Source: JAGWRA01 sp035534615 | Lineage (GTDB): Bacteria > Acidobacteriota > Vicinamibacteria > Vicinamibacterales > CAVVIG01 | Assembly (NCBI GenBank): GCA_035534615.1 | Contig: DATLRO010000035.1 | Location: 1 to 59,258 of the forward strand | Reading direction: 5' to 3' | Length of the DNA stretch: 59,258 nucleotides | Shown here: positions 40,994-50,099 of the stretch, in pieces | Layout of the letters: the number at the start of each line of letters is the position of its first letter | How positions within the stretch are numbered: position 1 is the stretch's first letter | The notes under the pieces: generated by a model | Database searches by the model: none | What the model was told of the DNA's origin: nothing | Seen by the model: the letters and a program-made list of their open reading frames with translations, nothing else | Position numbers and translations under genes: made by a program

Positions 40994-41808
40994 ACGACTT
41001 CACCCGCGTCACGGCGGCCGCCGAGGCGATCCGCGCCCGCGTCCCCTCGTTTCCCCCCGTCGCCGTCGTGCTCGGCTCGGGACTCGGCGATTTCACCGGC
41101 CGCCTCGTGGACGCGGTGTCGATTCCCTACGGGGAGATCCCGCACTGGCCGGAGGTGTCGGTGCCGGGCCACGACGGCCGGCTGGTCGTCGGGTCGGTGC
41201 GCGAGCGCCCGGTGGCCGTGCTGGCGGGGCGCGTGCACGCGTACGAGACGCCCGACCCGGACACCGTGACCTTCGGCGTCCGCGTGCTCGGGACGCTCGG
41301 CGTGAAGGTGCTCGTCCTGACCAATGCCGCCGGCGGCATCAACACGAGCTACCCGCCGGGGGCGCTGATGGTCATTGCCGACCACCTCAACCTGATGGGG
41401 TTCAACCCGCTGGTCGGGCCGAACGACGAACGGTTCGGCCCCCGCTTTCCCGACATGACTGAGGCGTACACGCGGCGGCTGCGGCTCGTGGCCACCGAAG
41501 CCGCGCGCGAGATCGGGCTCCTCCTGCCGCACGGCGTGTACGCGGCGGTGCGCGGCCCGAACTACGAGACGCCGGCCGAAATCCGCGCGCTCCGGGCGCT
41601 GGGCGCCGACATCGTCGGCATGTCGACCGTGCCCGAGACGATCGTCGCCCGGCACATGGGAATCGAGGTGCTGGGCCTGTCGTGCATCACGAACACGGCG
41701 GCCGGCGTGCGTCCCAGGCCGCTCGCGCACGAGGAAGTGCTGGCCACGGCCCGCCAGGCCAGCCGCCAGTTCGCGGCCGTGCTGGAGGGGATCATCGCGC
41801 GCCTGTAG
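40990..41808 (+). CDS. punA: Purine nucleoside phosphorylase (trimeric, PNP-I/MTAP family)
   Basis: A 272-residue cytoplasmic enzyme that cleaves purine nucleosides with phosphate to base and (deoxy)ribose-1-phosphate. Motifs: VVLGSGLGDFTG (phosphate loop), VPGHDGRLVVG, GRVHAYET, TNAAGGINTSYPPG, RGPNYETPAEIRALRALGADIVGMS (active-site Glu and Met) and SCITNTAAGV with the base-contacting Asn. It overlaps the CNT transporter stop by 4 bp, so uptake and cleavage are coupled. Its other neighbour, MtnA, belongs to methylthioadenosine salvage, so 5'-methylthioadenosine could also be a substrate; the sequence alone does not settle this. The symbol is a family-level choice. Confidence 0.92.
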   Translation: MNDFTRVTAAAEAIRARVPSFPPVAVVLGSGLGDFTGRLVDAVSIPYGEIPHWPEVSVPGHDGRLVVGSVRERPVAVLAGRVHAYETPDPDTVTFGVRVLGTLGVKVLVLTNAAGGINTSYPPGALMVIADHLNLMGFNPLVGPNDERFGPRFPDMTEAYTRRLRLVATEAAREIGLLLPHGVYAAVRGPNYETPAEIRALRALGADIVGMSTVPETIVARHMGIEVLGLSCITNTAAGVRPRPLAHEEVLATARQASRQFAAVLEGIIARL

Positions 41809-41849
41809 GGCGCGAGACGCCCGCTTCCAGGGTCGCGTGCCGATCCTGC

Positions 41850-41855
41850 TATCAT
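41850..41855 (+). promoter_or_regulatory. -10 element TATCAT close to the mtnA start
   Basis: TATCAT lies 9 bp before the mtnA ATG, and no Shine-Dalgarno is present between. If used, transcription would begin at or a few bases before the start codon. No good -35. Confidence 0.35.
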
Positions 41856-41864
41856 CAGATCGCC

Positions 41865-42926
41865 ATGCTGCCGACCATTGCCCGCACCGGTGACACCGTC
41901 GTCATGATCGACCAGCGCAAGCTGCCTGGCGTGGAAGTCTACGTGACCTGCCGGACCGCGCCGGAGGTGGCGCGCGCCATCAAGTCGATGGTGATTCGCG
42001 GGGCGCCCGCCATCGGCGTGGCGGCCGCCTACGGCATCGCGCTCGGGATGCGCCAGAGCAAGGCGAGCGGCACCCAGAAGTTCGCCGCGGAGTTCTACCG
42101 GACGTGCGAGCTCATGGGCGCCACGCGGCCGACGGCGGTCAATCTCTTCTGGGCGATCGATCGGATGAAGAAGACGTTCGCCGACGCCGCCGGCGCCGGG
42201 GAGTCGGTGGCCCAGATCAAGGACCGCCTGGACGCGGCGGCCGAGCGGATCCACGCCGAGGATGTCGCCAGCTGCCGCGCGATCGGCGCCTTCGGCGCGG
42301 AGGTGGTGCCCGACGGGGCGCGCATCCTCACGCACTGCAACGCCGGGGCGCTGGCGACCGCCGGCTACGGCACCGCCCTCGGCGTCATCCGGGGCGCCGT
42401 CGAGCAGGGCAAGCGGATCACCGTGCTGGCCGACGAGACCCGCCCGTTCCTGCAGGGCGCCCGGCTCACCGCGTGGGAGCTCGTCCGCGACGGGATCGAC
42501 ACCACCGTCATCACCGACAACATGGCGGGGGCGCTGATGAGCCAGCGCCAGATCGACCTGGTGGTGGTCGGCGCGGACCGGATTGCCGCCAACGGCGACG
42601 TCGCCAACAAGATCGGCACCTACGCGGTCGCCGTCCTGGCGCACGCCCACGGCATTCCGTTCTACGTGGCGGCGCCCACCTCGACGATCGATCTGGCGAC
42701 GGCCGACGGCACGGGGATCCCGATCGAGGAGCGCGCCGCGCGCGAAGTCACCCACGTCGGCTCGACGCGGCTCGCCCCCGAAGGGGCGCACGTCCGCAAC
42801 CCGGCGTTCGACGTCACGCCCGCCCGGCTGGTCGCCGGCATCGTCACGGAACGCGGCATCTGCCGGGCCCCGTACGCCGACTCGCTGTCGCGGGCCGTTC
42901 AGGCCGAACTCACGGCCGCCGGCTAG
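41865..42926 (+). CDS. mtnA: S-methyl-5-thioribose-1-phosphate isomerase
   Basis: A 353-residue member of the eIF2B-like isomerase family that converts methylthioribose-1-phosphate to methylthioribulose-1-phosphate in methionine salvage. Signature segments: SMVIRGAPAIGVAAAYG, GATRPTAVNLFWAI, LTHCNAGALATAGYGTALG (catalytic Cys), ADETRPFLQGARLTAWEL and VVGADRIAANGDVANKIGTY (catalytic Asp). It starts 56 bp after the nucleoside phosphorylase and 11 bp before tsaD. No other mtn genes are in the window. Confidence 0.95.
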   Translation: MLPTIARTGDTVVMIDQRKLPGVEVYVTCRTAPEVARAIKSMVIRGAPAIGVAAAYGIALGMRQSKASGTQKFAAEFYRTCELMGATRPTAVNLFWAIDRMKKTFADAAGAGESVAQIKDRLDAAAERIHAEDVASCRAIGAFGAEVVPDGARILTHCNAGALATAGYGTALGVIRGAVEQGKRITVLADETRPFLQGARLTAWELVRDGIDTTVITDNMAGALMSQRQIDLVVVGADRIAANGDVANKIGTYAVAVLAHAHGIPFYVAAPTSTIDLATADGTGIPIEERAAREVTHVGSTRLAPEGAHVRNPAFDVTPARLVAGIVTERGICRAPYADSLSRAVQAELTAAG

Positions 42927-42937
42927 CGTCCGGCCTC

Positions 42938-44080
42938 ATGCTGATCCTCGGCATCGAAACCTCGTGCGACGAGACCGCCGCCGCGGTGGTCGCCGAAACC
43001 GGCGACCCGGCGCATCCCTGGGCCGTCCGGTCGTCGGTGGTCGCCTCGCAGGTCCCGATCCATCGCGAGTGGGGCGGGGTCGTCCCCGAGCTGGCGTCGC
43101 GCCAGCACGTCCGCGACATCTGCGGCGTCGTCGATCGGGCGTTGAGCGACGCCGGCGTCGGGCTGGGAGCGCTCGATGCGGTCGCCGTCACGCAGGGGCC
43201 CGGGCTGGTCGGGTCGCTCCTCGTCGGCCTGTCGTTCGCCAAGGCGCTGGCGGCGGCCCGCGGGCTGCCGCTCGTGCCGGTGCACCATCTGGCCGGCCAC
43301 ATCGAATCGCTCTTCCTCCACCACGGCCCGCTGCCGCTGCCCGCGATGGTGCTCGTCGTGTCGGGGGGGCACACCAGCCTGTACCTCGTGCCCGAGCCGG
43401 GGGCCTACCGCCTGCTCGCGCGGACCCGCGACGATGCGGCCGGCGAGGCGTACGACAAGGTGGCGAAGCTGCTGGGGCTCGGGTATCCGGGCGGCCCGGT
43501 GATCGATCGGCTGGCCAGGGAGGGCGACGAGCACGCCGTCGACTTTCCGGTGGCGCGGATCACCCACGCCGATCGAAATGCGCCGCTCGATCCGGGGCGG
43601 CTCGATTTCAGCTTCAGCGGGGTGAAGACGGCCGTGCTGCGCGACGTCCAGGCGCGCCAGGCGGGCGGGGCCGGGGGCGTGGCCGGCCGGCGGGGCACGC
43701 CGTGGACGGAGGAGGCGGCCGGTCCGGCGCTGTCGGACCGGGACGTCGCGGACATCTGCGCCAGCTTTCAGCGGGTCGTCGTGGACGCCCTGCTGGACCG
43801 GACGTTCGAGGCGGCGCGGCGCTGGCACGCGCGGAGCGTCGGGATTGCCGGCGGCGTGTCGGCGAACAGCCGCCTGCGGGCGGCCGCGATCGCGCGCGGC
43901 GCGCAGCTCGGACTGCCGGTCTTCGTGCCGCCCCTCGCGCTCTCGACCGACAACGCGGCGATGATCGCGGCGGCCGGGCTCCGGGCCTTCAGGGCGGGGA
44001 TGCGCGCCGGCAGCGACCTCAACGCCGACGCGAGCCTCGTCCTGACGGCGGCGACCGGCGCGCCGGACGCGGGGCCCTGA
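42938..44080 (+). CDS. tsaD: tRNA N6-adenosine threonylcarbamoyltransferase TsaD
   Basis: A 380-residue ASKHA-fold enzyme that transfers the threonylcarbamoyl group to A37 of ANN-decoding tRNAs with TsaB and TsaE. Motifs: LGIETSCDETAAAVV (phosphate 1), GGVVPELASRQH, VPVHHLAGHIES (metal-binding His), VVSGGHTSLYLV (phosphate 2), FSFSGVKTAVLR, IAGGVSANSRLR and LSTDNAAMIAAAG (metal Asp). A Gly/Ala-rich insertion (RQAGGAGGVAGRRG) stands after the substrate loop. It begins 11 bp after mtnA. Convergent with the NUDIX gene. Confidence 0.96.
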   Translation: MLILGIETSCDETAAAVVAETGDPAHPWAVRSSVVASQVPIHREWGGVVPELASRQHVRDICGVVDRALSDAGVGLGALDAVAVTQGPGLVGSLLVGLSFAKALAAARGLPLVPVHHLAGHIESLFLHHGPLPLPAMVLVVSGGHTSLYLVPEPGAYRLLARTRDDAAGEAYDKVAKLLGLGYPGGPVIDRLAREGDEHAVDFPVARITHADRNAPLDPGRLDFSFSGVKTAVLRDVQARQAGGAGGVAGRRGTPWTEEAAGPALSDRDVADICASFQRVVVDALLDRTFEAARRWHARSVGIAGGVSANSRLRAAAIARGAQLGLPVFVPPLALSTDNAAMIAAAGLRAFRAGMRAGSDLNADASLVLTAATGAPDAGP

Positions 44081-44104
44081 GCGCCCGCGGCGTCCGGGTC
44101 CCGC

Positions 44105-44637
44105 TCACCGGGGTTCCCGCTCCGCGCGTGCCCCGCTGTGGGGCGCCGCGGCCTCCCACCAGCCCGTGTCCTTCGCCCGTTCGACCCCTTTCGCGATCAC
44201 CCGGCGGGCGGTCCCGGTCAGCCGGTACGGATCGAGCGCGTCGGGCGCGGCCAGCGCGACCGCGTCGACGTCCGAGCCCGCGACCGCTTGTCCGTCCGTG
44301 ACGCGGCACAGGTAGTCGGCAATCACGTAGTGATAGCGGACGGTGCCGCACTCGTCGCACAGGATCGGCTCGAACAGCTCGAGCAGCGGGCCGACCTCGA
44401 TCTCGAGGCCGGTCTCTTCGCGCACCTCGCGGCAGGTCGCCGCCTGCAGCGTCTCGCCCAGCTCGACGCCGCCGCCCGGCAGGCTCCATTCCCCGGCCAG
44501 CGGTTCGAACCGGCGGCGCACCAGCACGATCCGGCGGCCGGCCACCACGACGGCGCCGACCCCGACGACCGGCCGGGGCGGATAGCGCCGCGCCGTGTCC
44601 CGGTCCGCCGGCCCGCCCGGCGGGACGCCCGCGTCGG

Positions 44638-44641
<4 letters not shown>
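44105..44641 (-). CDS. NUDIX hydrolase
   Basis: A 178-residue protein with an intact Nudix box, GGGVELGETLQAATCREVREETGL, that binds Mg2+ and the diphosphate of nucleoside-diphosphate derivatives. The fold continues with YHYVIADYLCRV. GTG 44641 is chosen as the start because it overlaps the stop of the YjbQ gene (GTGA). The C-terminal 50 residues extend beyond the core and hold AKDTGWWEAAAPH. Substrate unknown; housekeeping of oxidised nucleotides, ADP-ribose or NADH are typical options. Third gene of the permease-YjbQ-NUDIX operon. Confidence 0.87.
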
Positions 44642-45050
<409 letters not shown>

Positions 45051-45054
<4 letters not shown>

Positions 45055-46550
45055 GAATGTCTGGGTTTCCACAGGAAGTAGACCGGCACGCCGAGCAGCA
45101 CGATGGCCATGCCGGGCCAGGTCGTGGACGTGCGGTAGCCGAACAGGACGAACAGAATCGCGGCGGCGCCCGCGATGTAGAGCAGCGGCACGTACGGGTA
45201 GCCGAACGCCTTGTAAGGCCGGTCGAGGTCGGGGCGCGTGCGGCGCAGGCGGAAGATCCCCGAGATGGTGAGGATGTAGAACACCAGCGCGGCCGAGATC
45301 ACGTACTCGAGCAGGTCGCTGTAGAGGTTCCCGTAGGTCTTCGTGACCGGATTGTAGGTCCGGGGCAGCACGAGGAAGGCGGCCCAGACGCCCTGCACGA
45401 CGAGGCCCCAGGCGGGCACTTTCCGGGCGTTCAGGATGCCGGCGCGCCTGAAGAACAGGCCGTCCCGCGCCATGGCGTAGTAGGCGCGGGCGCCCGACAG
45501 GATCAGGCCGTTGTTGCACCCGAAGGTCGAGACCATGATCGCGACCGCCATGATGACGACGCCGGCGCCCGGAAAGATCGCGTCGAGCATGGCGGTGGCG
45601 ACGCGGTCGTCGGTCGCGTGCTGCATCTGGCTGAGCGTCAGCGTGACGAGGTACGCCACGTTGGCGAGCAGGTAGATGCCGATGACGATCGACGTGCCGA
45701 GCGCCAGCGACAGCGGGATGTTGCGCCGCGGGTTCTTCACTTCGCCGGCCGTGAACGTGATGTTGTTCCACGCGTCGGACGAGAACAGCGATCCGGTCTG
45801 CGCGACGCCCATCGCCAGGAACAGGCCGAACACGGTCGCGGCCGACCAGCCCGGCACGATGTCGACGGCGCCCGTCGGCGTCCACAGGTGCTGGAAGTTG
45901 GCATGGAGGGCGGTCGCGTTCCAGCCGAGCAGCAGCCCGACGGCGATGAGGCCGATCAGGGCGCCGGTCTTGGCCACGGTGAAGACGTTCTGGATGATCC
46001 GGCCCCAGTCGAGCCCGCGCGTGTTCGTCCAGGTCAGCAGCGCGATCAGCAGCAGGCCGACCAGCTGCGTGGTCGACAGCGACAGCGCGTAGCCGGCCGT
46101 GACGTGGACCGGCGGAATCAGGTAGCGCCCGTCCGAAATCCAGGGGACCAGCACGCCCAGGTAGCGCGCGAACCCGACCGCGACCGCCGCGATCGTGCCG
46201 GTCTGGATGACCAGGAACAGCGTCCAGCCGTAGAGGAAGCCCCAGAGCGGGGAGAACGCCTCGCGCAGGTAGACGTACTGGCCGCCCGCCCGCGGCATCA
46301 TGGCCGCCAGCTCGCCGTAGGAGAGCGCCGCGGTCACAGTCAGGACGCCCGTGATGACCCAGGAGAGCAGCAGCCAGCCGGCGCTCCCGACCTGCCGGGC
46401 CATCGCCGCCGAGACGATGAAGATGCCGGACCCGATCATCGATCCGACGACGACCATCGTCGAGTCGAACAGCCCGAGGCCGCGGTGGAACTCGGTGTCG
46501 AGGGTGGTGGCCGCCGTCGCCGGCGCGGCCGGCTGCGCGGAGTTCGCCAT
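45051..46550 (-). CDS. APC-family amino-acid permease
   Basis: A 499-residue inner-membrane transporter with twelve predicted helices. GSMIGSGIFIVSAAMA in helix 1 is the classical APC substrate-binding break, and SYGELAAMMPRAGGQYVYLREAFSPLWGFLYGW is the conserved helix 2-3 region. FSSDAWNNITFTAGEVKNPRRNIP and the C-terminal YKAFGYPYVPLLY resemble LAT/YfnA-like amino-acid exchangers. The substrate is not predictable. No helper subunit is adjacent. A TATAAA hexamer precedes the gene. Heads the permease-YjbQ-NUDIX operon. Confidence 0.92.
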
Positions 46551-46585
46551 GCACGGCTCCTTGGGATCGACGCGGGACTGGGTTG

Positions 46586-46591
46586 TTTATA
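46586..46591 (-). promoter_or_regulatory. -10 element TATAAA of the permease operon
   Basis: TATAAA on the minus strand, 35 bp before the permease ATG, stands out in GC-rich sequence. The -35 region is GC-rich with no match. Confidence 0.4.
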
Positions 46592-46648
46592 CCACGCCTG
46601 TGCCGGCCCCGATCGGCGCGCGGCGTCCGGGCGCGTCCCGGGAAGGGT

Positions 46649-46654
46649 TATGAT
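46649..46654 (+). promoter_or_regulatory. -10 element TATGAT close to the HD-hydrolase start
   Basis: TATGAT (five of six) lies 8 bp before ATG 46663 with no ribosome site between them, which points to a leaderless or nearly leaderless transcript. Confidence 0.35.
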
Positions 46655-46662
46655 GGCAGCCC

Positions 46663-47238
46663 ATGGACCTGACGCGAGACGCCGCCTGGGCGCTGCTGAC
46701 CGAATACACGGCGGGGGAGAGCCTGCGCAAGCACGCGCTGGCGGTCGAGGCGGCCGTCCGCGGTTACGCGCGGCTGTTCGACGAAGACGAAGCGCTGTGG
46801 GGCGTCGTGGCGCTGCTGCACGACTTCGACTACGAGCGCTGGCCCGCGGCCCCCGACCATCCCCTGAGGGGCGCGGAGATCCTGCGGGGCCTCGGCTATC
46901 CGGAGGTCGTCATCCGCGCGATCCTGTCGCACGCGGACTATACCGGCACGCCGCGCGAGTCGCGGCTCGAGCACACGCTGTTCGCGTGCGACGAGATGGC
47001 GGGCTTCGTCACCGCCGCCTCGCTGGTCCGGCCCTCGAAGAGCGTGCTGGATCTGGAGGCGAAGTCGGTCGTCAAGCGGATGAAGGACAAGGCGTTCGCC
47101 CGCGCCGTCAGGCGCGAGGATCTGCAGCTCGGCGCGGACGAGCTGGGCCTGCCGCTCGAGGAGCACATCACGAACGTCATCCGGTTCATGCGCGAACGCG
47201 CGGACGATCTCGGACTGCGGGGCACTATCCCGGCGTGA
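46663..47238 (+). CDS. HD-domain (HDIG) hydrolase
   Basis: A 191-residue cytoplasmic protein with a metal-dependent phosphohydrolase HD core: SLRKHALAVEAAVR (first His), ALLHDFDYERWP (HD pair), HPLRGAEILRGLG, ILSHADYTG and a final Asp in FACDEMAGFV. The family acts on nucleotides or phosphorylated metabolites; the substrate is not clear. It precedes the ABC cassette by 42 bp on the same strand but shows no coupling. Confidence 0.88.
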   Translation: MDLTRDAAWALLTEYTAGESLRKHALAVEAAVRGYARLFDEDEALWGVVALLHDFDYERWPAAPDHPLRGAEILRGLGYPEVVIRAILSHADYTGTPRESRLEHTLFACDEMAGFVTAASLVRPSKSVLDLEAKSVVKRMKDKAFARAVRREDLQLGADELGLPLEEHITNVIRFMRERADDLGLRGTIPA

Positions 47239-47280
47239 GCCGCCCCGCCGCCGGGAACACCGGTCGCGCAACGCTCGTCT

Positions 47281-48294
47281 ATGGCCAGTGACATGACCGA
47301 ACCGATGTCCGCGGCCCCTCCCGCCCCCGTGGTCCGCCTCGACGGCGTCAGCGTCGCCTACGGCCGCACCTGGGCGCTGCGCGACGTGACCGTGTCGTTC
47401 GAGCCGGGCGCCGTCGGCCTCCTCGGCCCGAACGGCGCCGGCAAGAGCACGCTGATCAAGGCGCTGCTCGGGTTCGTCGTGCCGGCCGCCGGGCGCATGG
47501 AGGTGCTCGGGCTGGACGTCACGGTCGCGCCGCTGGAGATCCGCGGGCGCATCGGGTACATGCCGGAGATGGACGCCTATATTCCCGGGATGAACGCCGT
47601 GACGTTCGTGGCGTACTGCGGGCAACTGGCCGGGCTGCCGGGGACCGACGCCATGCAGCGGGCGCACGAGGTGCTGCAGTACGTCGGGCTGGGGGAAGCG
47701 CGCTACCGCAACGTCGAGACCTATTCGACCGGCATGCGCCAGCGGATCAAGCTCGCGCAGGCGCTGGTGCACGATCCGGACCTGCTGTTTCTCGACGAAC
47801 CGACGAACGGCATGGACCCGAAGGGGCGCGACGAGATGCTGGTCCTGATCCGCGACCTGGCGCACGGCCGCGGCCTGAACCTGATTCTGTCCTCGCACGT
47901 GCTGCCCGACGTCGAGGCGACGTGCGACCGCGTCGTCGTGCTCGACAAGGGGCGGGTCGCCGCCGCCGGCGCGATCGATCAGCTCCGGGGCACGGGCGGC
48001 CAGGTGTTCGAGCTCCGGGTCAAGGGCGACGAGCAGCGGTTCGTGGGCGTGCTGCAGGCGGAGGGGATCGAGTGCCGCGCCACCGACGAGGACGTGATGC
48101 GCGTGTTCATGCCGCCGGACGGCACGGCCCGGACGCTGTTCGCCCTCGCGGCGCGTGAAGGAGTCCAGGTGCGGCACCTGCGCCCGAGCGTGCCGACGCT
48201 CGAGGACGTGTTCGTGCGTGCGCTCGGCGCCGGAGCGCCGGGGGCGGACGGCCCGAACGCCGGAACGCCCGAGCATCCGAGCACCGGGCACTGA
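47281..48294 (+). CDS. ABC-2-type transporter ATP-binding protein (pair 1)
   Basis: A 337-residue ATPase of the multidrug/NosF-like group. Walker A GPNGAGKST, Q-loop region, signature YSTGMRQRIK, Walker B LLFLDEPTNGMD and the switch His in ILSSHVL are intact, all within ~25-235. The C-terminal ~100 residues form the typical accessory domain of this subclass. The last residues are low complexity (GAGAPGADGPNAG) and lead into a GAGCACC repeat. Followed by its permease. Confidence 0.93.
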   Translation: MASDMTEPMSAAPPAPVVRLDGVSVAYGRTWALRDVTVSFEPGAVGLLGPNGAGKSTLIKALLGFVVPAAGRMEVLGLDVTVAPLEIRGRIGYMPEMDAYIPGMNAVTFVAYCGQLAGLPGTDAMQRAHEVLQYVGLGEARYRNVETYSTGMRQRIKLAQALVHDPDLLFLDEPTNGMDPKGRDEMLVLIRDLAHGRGLNLILSSHVLPDVEATCDRVVVLDKGRVAAAGAIDQLRGTGGQVFELRVKGDEQRFVGVLQAEGIECRATDEDVMRVFMPPDGTARTLFALAAREGVQVRHLRPSVPTLEDVFVRALGAGAPGADGPNAGTPEHPSTGH

Positions 48295-48310
48295 GCACCG
48301 AGCACCGAGC
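48271..48310. repeat. 7-bp tandem repeat GAGCACC just before the permease start
   Basis: Two perfect GAGCACC units (48293-48306) and a partial one end exactly at the permease ATG, with degenerate GAGCATCC/GAGCACCG units before. The array spans the ATPase stop and replaces any normal ribosome site. It resembles the GAGCGCCC array before sppA. Confidence 0.6.
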
Positions 48311-49150
48311 ATGGCCATCCACGATCAGGGCTACCGCCGATACGGCGGACACCGGGAGCCGCACGGCACGGCCTGGACGGTGATTGCGATGGCCGGGCTG
48401 CGGGCGGTGTTCCGGCGCCGCGCGCTCCTGGCGGTGCTGCTGTTCGCGTGGGCGCCGTTCTTCGTCCGCGCGGTGCAGATCTACGCCGCGGCGAACTTCC
48501 CGCAGGCGAAGTTCCTGGCCCCGACCGCCGACACGTTCCGCCAGTTCCTCCAGCAGCAGGGGATCTTCGTCTTCGTGGTCAGCGTGTTCGTCGGCGCCGG
48601 GCTGATCGCCAACGATCGCCGCGCCAACGCGCTGCAGCTGTACCTCTCCAAGCCGCTGACGCGGGCCGATTACGTCGCCGGCAAGGCGGCGATCCTGGCG
48701 TCGCTGCTGCTGTTCGTGACGTGGGTGCCGGCGCTCCTGCTGCTCGTGGTCCAGATGGCGTTCGCCGGCAACCTGACGTTCCTGCGGGATCACCTCTACC
48801 TCTTCCCGGCGGTCACCGTGTTCGCGTTCCTGGAAGTGACGATGATCACGTTCGCGATGCTGGCGCTCTCGTCGCTGTCGCGCAACAGCCGCTTCGTGGG
48901 CATCATGTACACGGCGTTCCTCTTCTTCAGTCAGGCGATCGTCGCGGTGCTGGCGGTCGTGACCGGCGGCACGTCGCTGTCCTGGATCTCGTTCTCGGCC
49001 GACCTGACGCAGATCGGCGACGCCATCTTCCATCTTCCGCTGCACTACGACATGCCGTGGCCGGTGGCGCTGCTGATGGTCCTCGGCCTGATGGCCGCCT
49101 CGTGCGGGGTCCTCGCCTGGCGCGTGCGCGGCGTGGAGGTCGTGACATGA
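48311..49150 (+). CDS. ABC-2-type transporter permease (pair 1)
   Basis: A 279-residue integral membrane protein with about six helices (AVLLFAWAPFFVRAVQIYA, FVFVVSVFVGAGLIA, ILASLLLFVTWVPALLLLVV, TVFAFLEVTMITFAMLALSS). The cytoplasmic loop NDRRANALQLYLSKPLTRADYVAGK is the ABC-2 'permease loop' typical of these exporters. The ATG follows a short tandem repeat rather than a Shine-Dalgarno. It overlaps the next ATPase by 4 bp (ATGA). Substrate unknown. Confidence 0.9.
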   Translation: MAIHDQGYRRYGGHREPHGTAWTVIAMAGLRAVFRRRALLAVLLFAWAPFFVRAVQIYAAANFPQAKFLAPTADTFRQFLQQQGIFVFVVSVFVGAGLIANDRRANALQLYLSKPLTRADYVAGKAAILASLLLFVTWVPALLLLVVQMAFAGNLTFLRDHLYLFPAVTVFAFLEVTMITFAMLALSSLSRNSRFVGIMYTAFLFFSQAIVAVLAVVTGGTSLSWISFSADLTQIGDAIFHLPLHYDMPWPVALLMVLGLMAASCGVLAWRVRGVEVVT

Positions 49151-50088
49151 GCACGACCGCGGCCGCGCCGGCGGCCGTCATCCAGACCGAGCGTCTGTCG
49201 AAGTGGTACGGCCAGGTCATCGGCCTGAACGACGTGACCGTCGCCGTCCCGCCGGGCGTCACGGGGCTGCTCGGGCCGAACGGGGCCGGCAAGTCCACGT
49301 TCCTCAAGCTGATCACCGGGCAGCTCCGGCCGAGCCAGGGGACGGTCCGCGTCCTCGGCGAGCCGATCTGGAACCGCCCGGCGCTGTTCCGCCGCATCGG
49401 CTTCTGTCCCGAGCAGGACGCCTTCTACGACCGGATGACCGGCCTCGACTGGGTGGCCGCGCTGCTCCGGCTGAACGGGCTCGACGAGCCGGCGAGCCGC
49501 GAGGCGGCGGCCCGGGCCCTGGAGGTCGTCCAGCTCACCGACGCGGCCGGCCGGAAGATCGGCGGGTACAGCAAGGGCATGCGCCAGCGTCTCAAGCTCG
49601 CGCAGGCGATCGCGCACGACCCGGAGCTGCTCGTGCTGGACGAGCCGCTGTCGGGCCTCGATCCGATCGCCCGCCGCCACGCGATCCGGCTGATCCGCGA
49701 CTGGGGGCGCAACGGCCGCAGCCTGATCGTCTCGAGCCACGTCCTGCACGAGGTCGAGATGATGACCTCGGACATCCTGCTGATCAACAACGGCCGGATC
49801 CTCGCCGAGGGGAACGTTCATCAGATCCGCGATCTCATCGACGAGCACCCGCACACGGTGCACATCCGGGCCGACCAGCCCCGCGGGCTCGCCCGGCTCC
49901 TGCTGGCCGCCGACGATGTGCTCAGCCTGAAGTTCGGGGACGGCTCGGTGACCGTGGAGACCGCCAAGCCCGACGTCTTCTACGGCCGGCTGACGGCGCT
50001 GGCGGCCTCCGGAGAGGCGGGGCCCATTCACGAGGTCACCTCGCCGGACGACAATCTGCAGGCGGTGTTCCGCTATCTGGTGAAGTGA
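49147..50088 (+). CDS. ABC-2-type transporter ATP-binding protein (pair 2)
   Basis: A 313-residue ATPase paralogous to the one at 47281, with Walker A GPNGAGKST, signature YSKGMRQRLK, Walker B LLVLDEPLSGLDP and switch His SSHVLHEVE. It has its own C-terminal accessory region. It overlaps the first permease by 4 bp and runs into the second permease, so the four genes are one operon that may build one heteromeric or two separate exporters. Confidence 0.93.
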   Translation: MSTTAAAPAAVIQTERLSKWYGQVIGLNDVTVAVPPGVTGLLGPNGAGKSTFLKLITGQLRPSQGTVRVLGEPIWNRPALFRRIGFCPEQDAFYDRMTGLDWVAALLRLNGLDEPASREAAARALEVVQLTDAAGRKIGGYSKGMRQRLKLAQAIAHDPELLVLDEPLSGLDPIARRHAIRLIRDWGRNGRSLIVSSHVLHEVEMMTSDILLINNGRILAEGNVHQIRDLIDEHPHTVHIRADQPRGLARLLLAADDVLSLKFGDGSVTVETAKPDVFYGRLTALAASGEAGPIHEVTSPDDNLQAVFRYLVK

Positions 50089-50099
50089 AAGGGGCGCTG

